Below are positions 7,542 through 15,153 of a stretch of 16,928 nt of DNA, one piece after another. This DNA comes from RGIG5612 sp963591145. Its GTDB lineage: Bacteria > Bacillota > Clostridia > Lachnospirales > Lachnospiraceae. The stretch covers positions 1-16,928 of the forward strand of contig CAVARE010000038.1 in NCBI GenBank assembly GCA_963591145.1, given 5' to 3'. A program made the position numbers and the translations under genes. The notes below the pieces were generated by a model that did no database searches, was not told the DNA's origin, and was given only the letters and a program-made list of their open reading frames with translations. Positions within the stretch are counted from its first letter, which is position 1. Each line of letters begins with the position of its first letter.

Positions 7542-7605
7542 ATTGTACTATTCAGAACCATAAAAAACTGCTTTCTGCGGGATGCCTTTATTCAATCAGA
7601 AAGGC
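7542..7605 (-). promoter_or_regulatory. Leader of the URO-D gene: possible -10 box and competing stems
   Basis: On the minus strand, TACAAT (7542-7547) lies 25 bp before the start codon, without a convincing -35. Further upstream, CTTTCTG (complement of 7597-7603) can pair with CAGAAAG (complement of 7571-7577), followed closely by TTTTTT (complement of 7562-7567). GCCTT/AAGGC (7601-7605 with 7584-7588) is an overlapping alternative stem. It could be an attenuator, or a terminator of something upstream. Weak evidence. Confidence 0.25.
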
Positions 7606-7679
7606 AAGCCTTATATTGTCATGCATACGGAAGAATGCATTCTGCGACGCCTAATGGACGTTGAGGCATTTCAGAGCGG

Positions 7680-7786
7680 ACATAAAGCAGAGCAAAAGAT
7701 ATACGCGAAATGTTATTCCGCGCTATATGCAGTGGAGTTGCCAGCGGCAGATTCTCTGTAAGTGGGACTAAATAGTTACATCCTCT
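7680..7786 (+). repeat. Dispersed intergenic repeat, copy B
   Basis: This is the second copy of the element at 643-750, in the same orientation, with 41 of 53 core columns identical. Its core has an inner TGCC-AGC-GGCA hairpin (7739-7749) and ends in TTCTCTGTAAG...AATAGTTACA. An ATGCAT/ATGCAT palindrome lies just upstream (7621-7640). The interval 7518-7927 has no gene; it holds this element, the leader of the URO-D gene and a terminator. The frame across it on the minus strand yields a repeat-derived peptide, not a protein. Confidence 0.6.
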
Positions 7787-7868
7787 TTGTACGGACAGTA
7801 TAGATGAGAAGAAATGGATGTTCTTCGAAAAAAATAATAATCTATGGTAAAAATTTTGGAATATGATC

Positions 7869-7902
7869 AAAAAAAATCCCACCTACTCCAAAAGTAGGTG
7901 GG
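7869..7902 (-). terminator. Rho-independent terminator of the PPIase gene
   Basis: On the minus strand, CCCACCTACT pairs perfectly with AGTAGGTGGG (10 bp, plus positions 7893-7902 and 7878-7887) around a 5-nt loop. Eight T residues follow (plus 7869-7876). It lies 26 bp past the stop codon of the minus-strand gene at 7928. Confidence 0.93.
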
Positions 7903-7927
7903 AAGAAAAATCAGATTTTAATCCGGA

Positions 7928-9487
7928 TCATTCCTTGGCAACTGCTTCGGCGGTTTCTGCCTCGCTGTCAGTGTCAACTGATTCTGTGATAACTACACGG
8001 TCTTCAAGAGCTTCCATTACCATGTTGTATTTGAATTCGCAGTTGGTATATACCCACATGCCGGTTGTGCCTGAAGCTTCCTTGTAAGAATCAACATCAT
8101 ATGTTTCATTATAGCCAGTCAGCTTGAGATATTCCTCGAGAGCCGCATCAAGATCAGCGTCTGTATAGGTGATGCCCTCGTCAACCATGATCTTGTTAAC
8201 GATCATGGCAATATTAAGATATGAGAGAGCCTCAGCCTGCTCGTAAGCGTCAGTTGATGAATAGCCTAACTGAGAAGCATATGTTTCTGTATCCATTCCG
8301 TAGTATGATGCGTAATTGGCCAGATTAGTTGCTGCAAGGTTAACCAGCAGCTGTGCTGTTGTTGTATTGTATCCTGAGATGGAAGTCTTAGATGCGAGAG
8401 CTGTCAGCATAGCGCTGTGAAGCTTGTAGGTTTCAAGATAGCTTTTGCTATATTCCTTGAATTCGTCAATTGTTTCTAACTTCTCAGAGAGATATTTCTC
8501 AGAGAATTCCTGAACCCATTCATCTGTTAATTCAGGAGTATTTGAAATAGTCTTAGACTGGATAGTTGTTGCAAATGTTGCAGTCTTGCCTGCCAGTCCG
8601 TCGATCTGAGTATAGTCATCAGGATAAGTAACAGTAACGTTGACCGTGCTGCCAATTTCCTGACCGATGAGCTGATCCTCGTAACCATCAATAAGCGCGC
8701 CAGAGCCTAACTGAAGAGTAACATTCTCATCAGATCCGCCTTCAAATGGCTCATCCTCACCTTCAAGAGTTCCTTCATATGAGATGGTGATGATATCGCC
8801 GTCAGCAGTTGTGCCCTCGGTTACAGTTTCATAAGTAGTCTGTCCTGACAGGACTGAGTTGATGTAAGATTCAATGTCGCTGTCGGTTACAGTAACGTCA
8901 TCCTCTTCAAGCTCAATTGTTGAGTAGTCATCAATTGTTACATAATCCAGGTCATTAAGAACGAAGCTGTATAAAATAAAGGATTCGTCGTCATGACGGA
9001 TAATAGGCAGATTGTCAATGATTTCGTAAGTATAATCTGTAGTTGTACCATCAATGGTAATAGTTAACTGGCCATCCTCGGCTGTATATGTTCCATCTGT
9101 AGCTGTGTCATCTGCATATACAGTAACGGAGCCGTCTTCCTTGAAGTTGTAGATAGTTGTTCCGGCCTGCTTAGCTGTGGCAATAAGGTCAGTCTCTTCA
9201 ATGATAGAGAGTGAAACGTTAGACTCGCTCTGAGCGTAGTTGGCAATGTAATAGCCCTGAATATCAGCTGTAGCCTCTTCTGTTTCAGCTTCAGCTGTGT
9301 CCTCAGCATCTTCAGCGGCAGTGGCATCCTCCATAGCCGTTGTCTCTTCAGCTTCAGCAGCGCCTGTCTCCTCAGCGACTGTTGTTTCGACAGCTTCGGC
9401 GCTTGCGGATGCATCCTCAGCTGCAATTGCGTTCATGGAAAATGCCGTAACGGCAGCCATCATAATGGCAAAAAATTTCCTTTTCAT
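7928..9487 (-). CDS. Secreted trigger-factor-like FKBP-type peptidyl-prolyl isomerase
   Basis: A 519-residue exported folding factor. Residues 1-23 form a signal peptide (MKRK, hydrophobic core, AIAA end) without a lipobox Cys. Residues 24-74 are an acidic Ala/Glu/Thr linker and 75-178 a beta-rich domain I do not recognise. An FKBP domain of the trigger-factor type follows at about 229-312, with the typical GDIITISYEGTLEGE strand, FEGG and an LIDGYEDQLIGQEIG helix. The C-terminal helical part (about 318-455) resembles the trigger factor chaperone arm. It lacks the ribosome-binding N-terminal domain, so it most likely isomerises prolines and assists folding outside the membrane. The start at 9487 is chosen because AAGGAG lies just upstream and it begins the signal peptide; a start 16 codons earlier (9535) would bury it. 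Its terminator is at 7869-7902. Confidence 0.88.
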   Translation of the reverse strand: MKRKFFAIMMAAVTAFSMNAIAAEDASASAEAVETTVAEETGAAEAEETTAMEDATAAEDAEDTAEAETEEATADIQGYYIANYAQSESNVSLSIIEETDLIATAKQAGTTIYNFKEDGSVTVYADDTATDGTYTAEDGQLTITIDGTTTDYTYEIIDNLPIIRHDDESFILYSFVLNDLDYVTIDDYSTIELEEDDVTVTDSDIESYINSVLSGQTTYETVTEGTTADGDIITISYEGTLEGEDEPFEGGSDENVTLQLGSGALIDGYEDQLIGQEIGSTVNVTVTYPDDYTQIDGLAGKTATFATTIQSKTISNTPELTDEWVQEFSEKYLSEKLETIDEFKEYSKSYLETYKLHSAMLTALASKTSISGYNTTTAQLLVNLAATNLANYASYYGMDTETYASQLGYSSTDAYEQAEALSYLNIAMIVNKIMVDEGITYTDADLDAALEEYLKLTGYNETYDVDSYKEASGTTGMWVYTNCEFKYNMVMEALEDRVVITESVDTDSEAETAEAVAKE

Positions 9488-9516
9488 GTAAATTCTCCTT
9501 TTCTTGTTACCCCTAT

Positions 9517-9547
9517 ATTTTATAGCTGTTTGCACAGTTATTAACTG
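9517..9547 (-). promoter_or_regulatory. Possible promoter and dyad upstream of the PPIase gene
   Basis: On the minus strand, TATAAAAT (9517-9524) could serve as a -10 element 30 bp before the start codon. A perfect dyad, CAGTTA-A-TAACTG (9535-9547), lies just upstream where the -35 box would be, so it could be an operator. No good -35 match is visible. Confidence 0.3.
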
Positions 9548-9611
9548 TTGTTTAGTGAGGCAGATTCATTTGCGCCGCGGGTTCAAGTCACAAATAAATC
9601 TAACACCTGGT

Positions 9612-10178
9612 TTAATGTCCGGCCTGACTTGAATTCAGAATTCTATATGCCTTCAGCAGGGCGGCTTGAGTCTTGCCATCTGCAATCTTGCCGCTCATGA
9701 CGTCGTCAATCAGTGACTCTAACGGAGCTTCGAAGACATTGATGAATTCCTCATCATCAAGATGCCGCTCGCCCTTGTGAAGCCCTGTTACAAGATACAT
9801 GGATATATCCTCTTCTGTAAATGCAGGAGTAGAAATAAAATGTCCCATGTCAACCCAGTTGTCTCCGGTGATACCGGTTTCTTCCCGAAGCTCTCTCTTA
9901 GCAGCCTCGAGACGATCCTCGTCGGGGCTGTCTAATTTGCCGGCAGGAATCTCGGTGATAACCCTTCCGACAGGATATCTGAACTGGCGCTCCATGATGA
10001 CATTTCCTTCATCAGTGATAGCGACCATGCAGACAGCACCCAGATGCTTAACATACTCACGTGTACTCGTATGCCCGTCCGGAAGCTCTATATCATCCTT
10101 AAAAACATGCAGGAGTCGTCCGCTGAACACTTCCTGTGATGATAATTGCTTCTCAAATAATTCTTCTTTCTCACTCAT
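9612..10178 (-). CDS. nudF: ADP-ribose pyrophosphatase, Nudix family
   Basis: A 188-residue cytoplasmic hydrolase that cleaves ADP-ribose to AMP and ribose 5-phosphate, judged by family. The Nudix box is clear: a Gly in PAGKLD, then E-x7-REL-x-EETG in the EDRLEAAKRELREETG stretch. The Gly-to-Glu spacing is one residue longer than the GX5E consensus. The upstream EIPAGKL and the downstream STPAFTEE, with two acidic residues, fit ADP-ribose pyrophosphatases better than other Nudix enzymes. The start at 10178 (MSEKEELFEK) is preferred because GGAG lies 6-7 nt upstream. An in-frame ATG at 10196 would overlap a GC-rich hairpin and has a poorer site. A consensus-like promoter lies at 10226-10254. 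It precedes the PPIase gene on the same strand by 124 bp, so the two may be partly co-transcribed. Confidence 0.92.
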   Translation of the reverse strand: MSEKEELFEKQLSSQEVFSGRLLHVFKDDIELPDGHTSTREYVKHLGAVCMVAITDEGNVIMERQFRYPVGRVITEIPAGKLDSPDEDRLEAAKRELREETGITGDNWVDMGHFISTPAFTEEDISMYLVTGLHKGERHLDDEEFINVFEAPLESLIDDVMSGKIADGKTQAALLKAYRILNSSQAGH

Positions 10179-10196
10179 TGTTGTCTCCAAAATCAT

Positions 10197-10211
10197 GCCC
10201 GCTCAGCGGGC
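10197..10211 (-). other. GC-rich hairpin in the 5' leader of the Nudix gene
   Basis: GCCCGC-TCA-GCGGGC (10197-10202 with 10206-10211) is a perfect 6-bp stem with a 3-nt loop. It lies between the promoter and the ribosome binding site, ending 18 bp from the chosen start codon. It could affect mRNA stability or access to the start. Confidence 0.5.
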
Positions 10212-10225
10212 AAATTCACCTGCCT

Positions 10226-10254
10226 ATTATAGAAAAAAATCAAACGCTTTACAA
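10226..10254 (-). promoter_or_regulatory. Promoter of the Nudix gene
   Basis: On the minus strand TTGTAA (10249-10254) is followed after 17 bp by a perfect TATAAT (10226-10231). The expected transcription start is near 10219, giving a leader of about 40 nt. Confidence 0.65.
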
Positions 10255-10299
10255 TAAGAAAGCTTCCTGACACAAAAAAGTCACAATGTGCAATAATAT

Positions 10300-10328
10300 T
10301 TGCAGGCTGTTTTAAATAATGTTATTAT
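10300..10328 (+). promoter_or_regulatory. Candidate promoter of the gmk-like/holB cluster
   Basis: TTGCAG (10300-10305), 17 bp and TATTAT (10323-10328) stand 27 bp before the start codon region at 10355. Divergent from the Nudix promoter, so the two transcription units share a roughly 180-bp control region. Confidence 0.45.
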
Positions 10329-10354
10329 AAAATGTATTTGATTTTCGGGAGGCT

Positions 10355-10942
10355 ATGATGGGAAAAATATTTATCTTAATAGGTAAGAGCGCATCAGGTA
10401 AGGATGCAATTTATCGCAGACTCCTGGAAGATGAAGAGCTGAATCTCAAGCCGTACGTGGGATTTACCACGAGGCCTATCAGGTCCGGCGAGATGGATGG
10501 AAGAGAATATTTTTTCACTGACATGCAGGAGCTGAAAAGGTTCGAGGCAGCCGGCAGATTGATAGAAAAAAGGATCTATCATACTGTATATGGCGATTGG
10601 TGCTATTTTACTGTGGACAGCGACAAAACGAATCTGGAAAGCAATGATTATCTGTATATTTGCACACTGGAATCGTATATCCCAGTGAGGGATTATTACG
10701 GAGAGGAACGGGTAGTTCCGATATTTATTCAGGTGGATGACGGAGAGAGGCTTCAGCGGGCACTGGATCGGGAAAGGTCTCAGGCAGAGCCTAAGTATGC
10801 CGAAATGTGCAGGCGGTTTCTGGCGGACGAGGCGGATTTTGCAGAAGACAAAATCAAGGAGGCCAGGATCAGCAGAAGATTTATTAATGACAATCTGGAT
10901 GATTGCGTCAGGGAAATCTGCAGTTATATAAAGAATAGCTGA
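10355..10942 (+). CDS. Guanylate kinase-like P-loop nucleotide kinase
   Basis: A 195-residue cytoplasmic kinase related to guanylate kinase, which turns GMP and ATP into GDP and ADP. The P-loop is G10-K16 (GKSASGK) followed by Asp17 rather than the usual Ser/Thr. The GMP-site block TTRPIRSGEMDGREYFF (38-54) is typical. A YHTVYG segment (75-80) corresponds to the family's conserved glycine/tyrosine loop, and an Arg-rich lid follows (about 135-155). Two ATG codons are adjacent; the second (10358) is better spaced from GGGAGG (10347-10352). In Bacillus the position before holB is held by thymidylate kinase. Here a guanylate-kinase-like protein takes it and may be a paralogue of a separate main gmk, so its substrate is not certain. 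Confidence 0.82.
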   Translation: MMGKIFILIGKSASGKDAIYRRLLEDEELNLKPYVGFTTRPIRSGEMDGREYFFTDMQELKRFEAAGRLIEKRIYHTVYGDWCYFTVDSDKTNLESNDYLYICTLESYIPVRDYYGEERVVPIFIQVDDGERLQRALDRERSQAEPKYAEMCRRFLADEADFAEDKIKEARISRRFINDNLDDCVREICSYIKNS

Positions 10943-11092
10943 TGCAGGCAGTAGATTATGGCATAAAGACATGCGGGTTGCTTGAAAGCAGTAAAAATGA
11001 CTGAAATTCAAAAGCATTAGACAATATCCGTAGTTGATATCGGGAATACAAAGCCAAGATTCCAATGTCATAATGCAGTGAAGAGGAAGGAT

Positions 11093-12010
11093 ATGCCACA
11101 GATGCCACGTATGCAGGGAAATGAGAGAAATTTAAGATTGCTGTCAGAGTCCTATATTAAGGGCAAGCTGTCGCATGCATATATAATAGAAGGATCAGAG
11201 CTGTCGGGCCGCGACGAATTTATACAGAATATTGCAGCGGCGCTGTTGTGCGAGAAGGTTACTTCAGGTGCAGGCGTAAAAGAATTGGTGCCATGCGGCA
11301 AATGTCCTTCCTGCATCAAGGCTGAGACCAGAAATCATCCAGACATCATACATGTAAGACATGCCAAGCCAACAGTGCTGTCTGTCGATGAGATCAGAGA
11401 GCAGGTTGTAGCGGACATATCGATCAAGCCATATTATGGGCCGTATAAAATATATATTATATACGATGCGCAGTTAATGAATGAAAATGCGCAGAATGCG
11501 CTCCTTAAAACCATCGAGGAGCCGGAGTCATACGGCATCATCTTCCTGCTGACGGACAATGAGGACAGCTTTCTTCAGACCATAAAGAGCAGATGCATCA
11601 GGCTGAGCATGGACGCGGTGCCGCGCAGTGATGTGGCCGAGGCGCTGCTTGATGAGGATGGGCAGCAGGTAATGGATACGCTGGACGGCCTGGACAGAAT
11701 GGATGCGCTGCAGATCAATAAGACTGCCAAGGCGATGGAAGCCATGGACAGGCAGAGTGTAATAAAAATTGCCAGATTATGGCTGAGGGATATACTCGTC
11801 TATAAGAGCACAGGCGATAATGCCAGATTATACTTTACAGCATATGCACAGGCGATAAAGAACATAGCATCGCGGATGACATATGAGAGCATTAACGAAT
11901 GCCTGGAGGCGGTCGATGAAGTTCAGACAAGGCTTAGCGCAAATGTTAAGGCGGAAGCAGCATTTGAAAATATGTTGCTGCAAATAAGACGAAGGATCAA
12001 GGCGGATTGA
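11093..12010 (+). CDS. holB: DNA polymerase III delta' subunit
   Basis: A 305-residue clamp-loader subunit that helps load the beta clamp onto DNA. The AAA+ fold is evident, but the Walker A is degenerate (GSELSGRDE, 34-42), as expected for delta', which does not bind ATP productively. A four-Cys zinc site is suggested by C53, C68, C71 and C74 (CGKCPSC). The NENAQNALLKTIEEP block (130-144) and the SRC motif (166-168), which contributes the arginine finger to the neighbouring subunit, are clear. I prefer ATG 11093, with AGAGGAAGG just before it. A GTG at 11078 would add five residues but has no ribosome binding site. It heads the Bacillus-like holB-ricT-trmN6-rsmI order. Confidence 0.9.
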   Translation: MPQMPRMQGNERNLRLLSESYIKGKLSHAYIIEGSELSGRDEFIQNIAAALLCEKVTSGAGVKELVPCGKCPSCIKAETRNHPDIIHVRHAKPTVLSVDEIREQVVADISIKPYYGPYKIYIIYDAQLMNENAQNALLKTIEEPESYGIIFLLTDNEDSFLQTIKSRCIRLSMDAVPRSDVAEALLDEDGQQVMDTLDGLDRMDALQINKTAKAMEAMDRQSVIKIARLWLRDILVYKSTGDNARLYFTAYAQAIKNIASRMTYESINECLEAVDEVQTRLSANVKAEAAFENMLLQIRRRIKAD

Positions 12011-12097
12011 ATAAGTGCCGGTGATTTCAGTGAGCAGCTGTAATGACTGGTTATGGGCGGTCTGCCGGAACTTTAAGTAATAGAAAGAACAAAAATA

Positions 12098-13177
12098 ATG
12101 AGCAGAGAATATAACAAAAAAATAATTGTTGAGGAAAAGGTTGAGACGATTATAGAAGAAACACCAGCTGAGACTAAGGAAGTAGTCCTGAAGGCTATAG
12201 CCGCGCATACGGTTGAGGAGCAGCCGTCGGAAGAAGCTGAAGGCCGTGTTGAAGCTGAAATGGAAGCGGAGGAACAGAACAAGAAGATCAGGGTAGTCGG
12301 AGTAAAATTCAGACAGACAGGTAAGGTCTACTACTTCGATCCAGGTGATATGAATATCACATCTGATCAGCATGCGATAGTAGAAACTGCCAGAGGCGTA
12401 GAATATGGCGATGTTGTAGGCAGCGTCAGGGAAGTGAATGAAAATGAGATCGTAGCTCCTCTCAAACCTGTAATAAGAATCGCGACAGAGAAGGACGATC
12501 AGATATTTGAGGAGAATAAGCTCAAGGAGAAGGATGCATTTAATGTATGCCTGGAGAAGATCGCCAACCATGGTCTGGACATGAAGCTGGTAGATGTTGA
12601 GTATACATTTGACAGAAATAAGATATTGTTCTATTTCACATCGGACGGCAGAGTCGATTTCAGAGAGCTGGTTAAGGATCTGGCATCTGTATATCATACG
12701 AGAATCGAGCTGAGGCAGATCGGTGTAAGAGACGAGACCAAGGCGATGGGCGGATACGGCATCTGCGGCAGACCGTTCTGCTGCCATTCATGGCAGAAGG
12801 ATTTCGTGCCTGTTTCAATAAGAATGGCCAAGGATCAGAACCTGTCGCTCAATCCGACTAAGATATCAGGCTCCTGCGGCAGACTGATGTGCTGCATCAA
12901 ATACGAAGAGGAAGTTTACAGAGAACTGAACAAGAAGCTGCCGAGGGTCGGAGATACATCCACCACGGAGGACGGCCATCCTTGCGTAGTCGATTCAGTC
13001 AATATCCTTAAGCAGAAGATAAGGGTGATCGTTACCCTGGATAATGACGAAAGAGAGGCCAGAGAATACGGCCCGGATGATCTTAAGTTCCAGAGAAAGG
13101 GCAAGAAGGATAATCATCACGATGACAAGATGTCAGCAGAGGAGATGAAGGCTCTGAAGGAGCTGGAGAAGGTCTGA
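12098..13177 (+). CDS. ricT: PSP1-domain protein RicT (YaaT)
   Basis: A 359-residue RicT homologue. In Bacillus, RicT with RicA and RicF forms an Fe-S complex needed for RNase Y-dependent mRNA maturation and for development. The PSP1 domain spans about 95-180. The two cysteine clusters that hold Fe-S ligands are intact: CGRPFCC (C223, C228, C229) and CGRLMCC (C260, C265, C266). The first 62 residues are an acidic Glu/Val-rich extension absent from Bacillus YaaT, making this protein about 80 residues longer. The C-terminus is Lys/Asp-rich. The ribosome binding site is weak (AGAAAGAA). It follows holB by 87 bp in the same order as in Bacillus. Partners RicA and RicF are not in the window. Confidence 0.92.
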   Translation: MSREYNKKIIVEEKVETIIEETPAETKEVVLKAIAAHTVEEQPSEEAEGRVEAEMEAEEQNKKIRVVGVKFRQTGKVYYFDPGDMNITSDQHAIVETARGVEYGDVVGSVREVNENEIVAPLKPVIRIATEKDDQIFEENKLKEKDAFNVCLEKIANHGLDMKLVDVEYTFDRNKILFYFTSDGRVDFRELVKDLASVYHTRIELRQIGVRDETKAMGGYGICGRPFCCHSWQKDFVPVSIRMAKDQNLSLNPTKISGSCGRLMCCIKYEEEVYRELNKKLPRVGDTSTTEDGHPCVVDSVNILKQKIRVIVTLDNDEREAREYGPDDLKFQRKGKKDNHHDDKMSAEEMKALKELEKV

Positions 13178-13245
13178 TGTTTCGTGAGGCTGGACAGAGA
13201 TATTCTGATAATATGTGATTTCGAGAAAGAAAACCGGTTGATCAA

Positions 13246-14190
13246 ATGGATATAGAGTTAAAAGAAAACGAACGAATTGATGACCTGGAGAGAAATGGAT
13301 ACCGCATCATTCAAAATAAAAGCAGATTTTGTTTCGGAATGGATGCGGTACTTTTGTCTGGATTTGCATGTGAAGGTGAGACGGGGAAGGCCTGGATCAA
13401 TACTGGCAGAAAAGTGGGTGCAAATAAGGATCTGACGGCGCTTAAGATCGCAGACCTGGGGACAGGGACAGGCATAATCCCGATATTGCTGCATGGCAAG
13501 CTGGGATATGGCCAGAAGCGGGATAGCGTCTCAGGCATGACAAAATGCCAGTCCGGAGCATACGAACGAAGGCCGTGTGAGAAATTAGAAGGTGCAAATG
13601 CCCAGACATCCGGTGATAAACGAGATAAGGGCGCAGGTATAGAAAATGGCAAGGGGACAGCCAGGATATATGCGCTGGAGATACAGGAAGAGATGAAGGA
13701 CATGGCGGAGAGATCCGTCCTGTTAAATGATCTTCAGGATGACATTAAGATCGTGCTGGGTGACATAAAGCAGGCCTCTGAGATATTAGGCCGCAAATGT
13801 TTCGATGTCGTCACATCCAATCCCCCGTATATGAAAAATGCAGGCGGCCTTACTAATCCTGATATGAGTAAGGCCATATCAAGGCATGAGCTGCTGTGCA
13901 CATTTGATGATGTGGCAAGCCAGGCCAATGCGATCCTTAAACCGGGCGGCAGATTCTATCTGGTGCATAGGCCGGAGAGACTAGCAGAGCTGATAACGAC
14001 GCTTAAGAAAAACAATTTGGAGCCAAAGCGGATAAGATTCGTGCATTCATTTGCGGACACAGATGCCACGATGGTATTGATAGAGTCAACCAGCGGCGGG
14101 AAGCCATTTATGAGAGTCGATAGACCCCTTATCATATATAAAGATAAGGGCGTGTATACAGATGAGATATTGGAAATTTATAATTTCTGA
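13246..14190 (+). CDS. trmN6: TrmN6-type methyltransferase (YabB family) with two insertions
   Basis: A 314-residue S-adenosylmethionine-dependent N6-adenine methyltransferase, related to E. coli TrmN6, which modifies A37 of tRNA-Val. Motif I is DLGTGTG (70-76), an acidic SAM-ribose residue is in YALEIQ (142-147), and the catalytic motif is NPPY (192-195). Bacillus YabB has about 247 residues; the excess here comes from a polar insertion at about 87-138 (Gly, Lys, Arg and two Cys) between motif I and the next strand, and a shorter one at about 43-65. The rest, including the LKPGGRFYLVHRPERL block, is standard. No clear Shine-Dalgarno precedes ATG 13246, so translation may be low. RNA target is inferred from family only. 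Confidence 0.85.
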   Translation: MDIELKENERIDDLERNGYRIIQNKSRFCFGMDAVLLSGFACEGETGKAWINTGRKVGANKDLTALKIADLGTGTGIIPILLHGKLGYGQKRDSVSGMTKCQSGAYERRPCEKLEGANAQTSGDKRDKGAGIENGKGTARIYALEIQEEMKDMAERSVLLNDLQDDIKIVLGDIKQASEILGRKCFDVVTSNPPYMKNAGGLTNPDMSKAISRHELLCTFDDVASQANAILKPGGRFYLVHRPERLAELITTLKKNNLEPKRIRFVHSFADTDATMVLIESTSGGKPFMRVDRPLIIYKDKGVYTDEILEIYNF

Positions 14191-14200
14191 AGGTGCGGAG

Positions 14201-14269
14201 ACGGCGCGATGTCAATTTATGTATGCGCGCGCCGGGACGGCGCGCATATTAAACATTTATTCGCGCCGT
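14201..14269 (+). promoter_or_regulatory. Nested GC-rich stems between trmN6 and rsmI
   Basis: ACGGCGCGA (14201-14209) is the exact reverse complement of TCGCGCCGT (14261-14269). Inside, TATGCGCGCGCC (14222-14233) pairs with GGCGCGCATA (14239-14248) with a 2-nt bulge. ACGGCGCG occurs again at 14237-14244 and could pair with 14262-14269 instead, so the two arrangements exclude each other. No T-run follows. The segment ends about 20 bp before the rsmI ribosome binding site. Confidence 0.55.
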
Positions 14270-14306
14270 ATGATAACGAAGCAGAGAAAAGGCAGAATGG
14301 AGAGTC

Positions 14307-15149
14307 ATGAGTAATTTATATCTGGTGGCGACACCGATAGGCAATCTGGATGATATGACATACAGGGCGGTGGAGTGCCTTAAGAATGTGGATCTGATCG
14401 CATGCGAGGACACACGGCATTCCAGGATACTTCTGGATTATTATGATATCAAGACTAGAACGACGAGCTATCATGAACATAATAAATACGAGAAGGCGGC
14501 AGAGCTTGTTCTGCAGATGAGACAGGGCGTGAGGATCGCCGTGATCACTGATGCAGGTACGCCGGGCATCTCAGATCCTGGCGAGGAATTAGTTAAGCAG
14601 GCACTGGAGGCAGGACTGGAGGTTACATCACTGCCAGGACCTAGCGCTGTGATCACAGCGTTGTCGATGTGCGGACTGTCATCGAGAAGATTCGTATTCG
14701 AAGGATTCCTGCCGGCAGATAAAAAGGAACGTAAGGAAGCATTGGCCAGACTTTCACAGGATACCAGAACCATGGTGATTTACGAGGCGCCGCATCGAAT
14801 TAAGAAGACGCTGAAGGAGCTGCTGGATACGCTGGGAGACAGACGGATAAGGATTTGCCGCGAGCTTACCAAAAAATTCGAAGAGGTCATGAGATTTACT
14901 ATCTCGGAGGCGATGGAATATTTCGAAAATACAGAGCCTAAGGGAGAGATGGTGGTGATCATTGAAGGCCTCAGTCAGGAGGAAGCCGACAATGCCAGGG
15001 CACAGGAGTGGGAGCAAATGAGTGTGGAGGAACATGTGGGCTTCTATATAAATCAGGGCATGTCAGAGAAGGATGCCATGAAGGCAGCAGCTAAGGACAG
15101 GAACGTAAGCAAGAGAGATATTTACGATGCACTGAAGGTGCAAAAATAA
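14307..15149 (+). CDS. rsmI: 16S rRNA (cytidine-1402-2'-O)-methyltransferase
   Basis: A 280-residue SAM-dependent methyltransferase of the tetrapyrrole-methylase fold that methylates the 2'-O of C1402 in the decoding centre of 16S rRNA. The N-terminal VATPIGNLDD (7-16), ACEDTRHS (33-40), ITDAGTPGISDPG (84-96) and LPGPSA (111-116) blocks are characteristic, as is the C-terminal YEAPHRI (154-160). Length is normal for the family. TGGAGAG, about 4 nt before ATG 14307, is a good ribosome binding site. It is separated from trmN6 by 116 bp holding strong hairpins and from the next gene by only 4 bp, so it probably forms a transcriptional unit with the RlmD-type gene. Confidence 0.95.
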   Translation: MSNLYLVATPIGNLDDMTYRAVECLKNVDLIACEDTRHSRILLDYYDIKTRTTSYHEHNKYEKAAELVLQMRQGVRIAVITDAGTPGISDPGEELVKQALEAGLEVTSLPGPSAVITALSMCGLSSRRFVFEGFLPADKKERKEALARLSQDTRTMVIYEAPHRIKKTLKELLDTLGDRRIRICRELTKKFEEVMRFTISEAMEYFENTEPKGEMVVIIEGLSQEEADNARAQEWEQMSVEEHVGFYINQGMSEKDAMKAAAKDRNVSKRDIYDALKVQK

Positions 15150-15153
15150 GCCG

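Noticed and set aside
7619..7882. Minus-strand 87-residue frame
   Set aside because: It lies across the dispersed repeat, runs into a terminator and has the look of a repeat-derived peptide.
9488..9535. Upstream start for the PPIase gene
   Set aside because: It would add 16 polar residues before a signal peptide and ignores the AAGGAG next to ATG 9487.
10394..11071. Minus-strand 225-residue frame
   Set aside because: Antisense shadow of the guanylate-kinase-like gene; composition and lack of a ribosome binding site argue against it.
11828..12787. Minus-strand 319-residue frame
   Set aside because: Antisense shadow of holB and ricT, both supported by conserved motifs on the plus strand.
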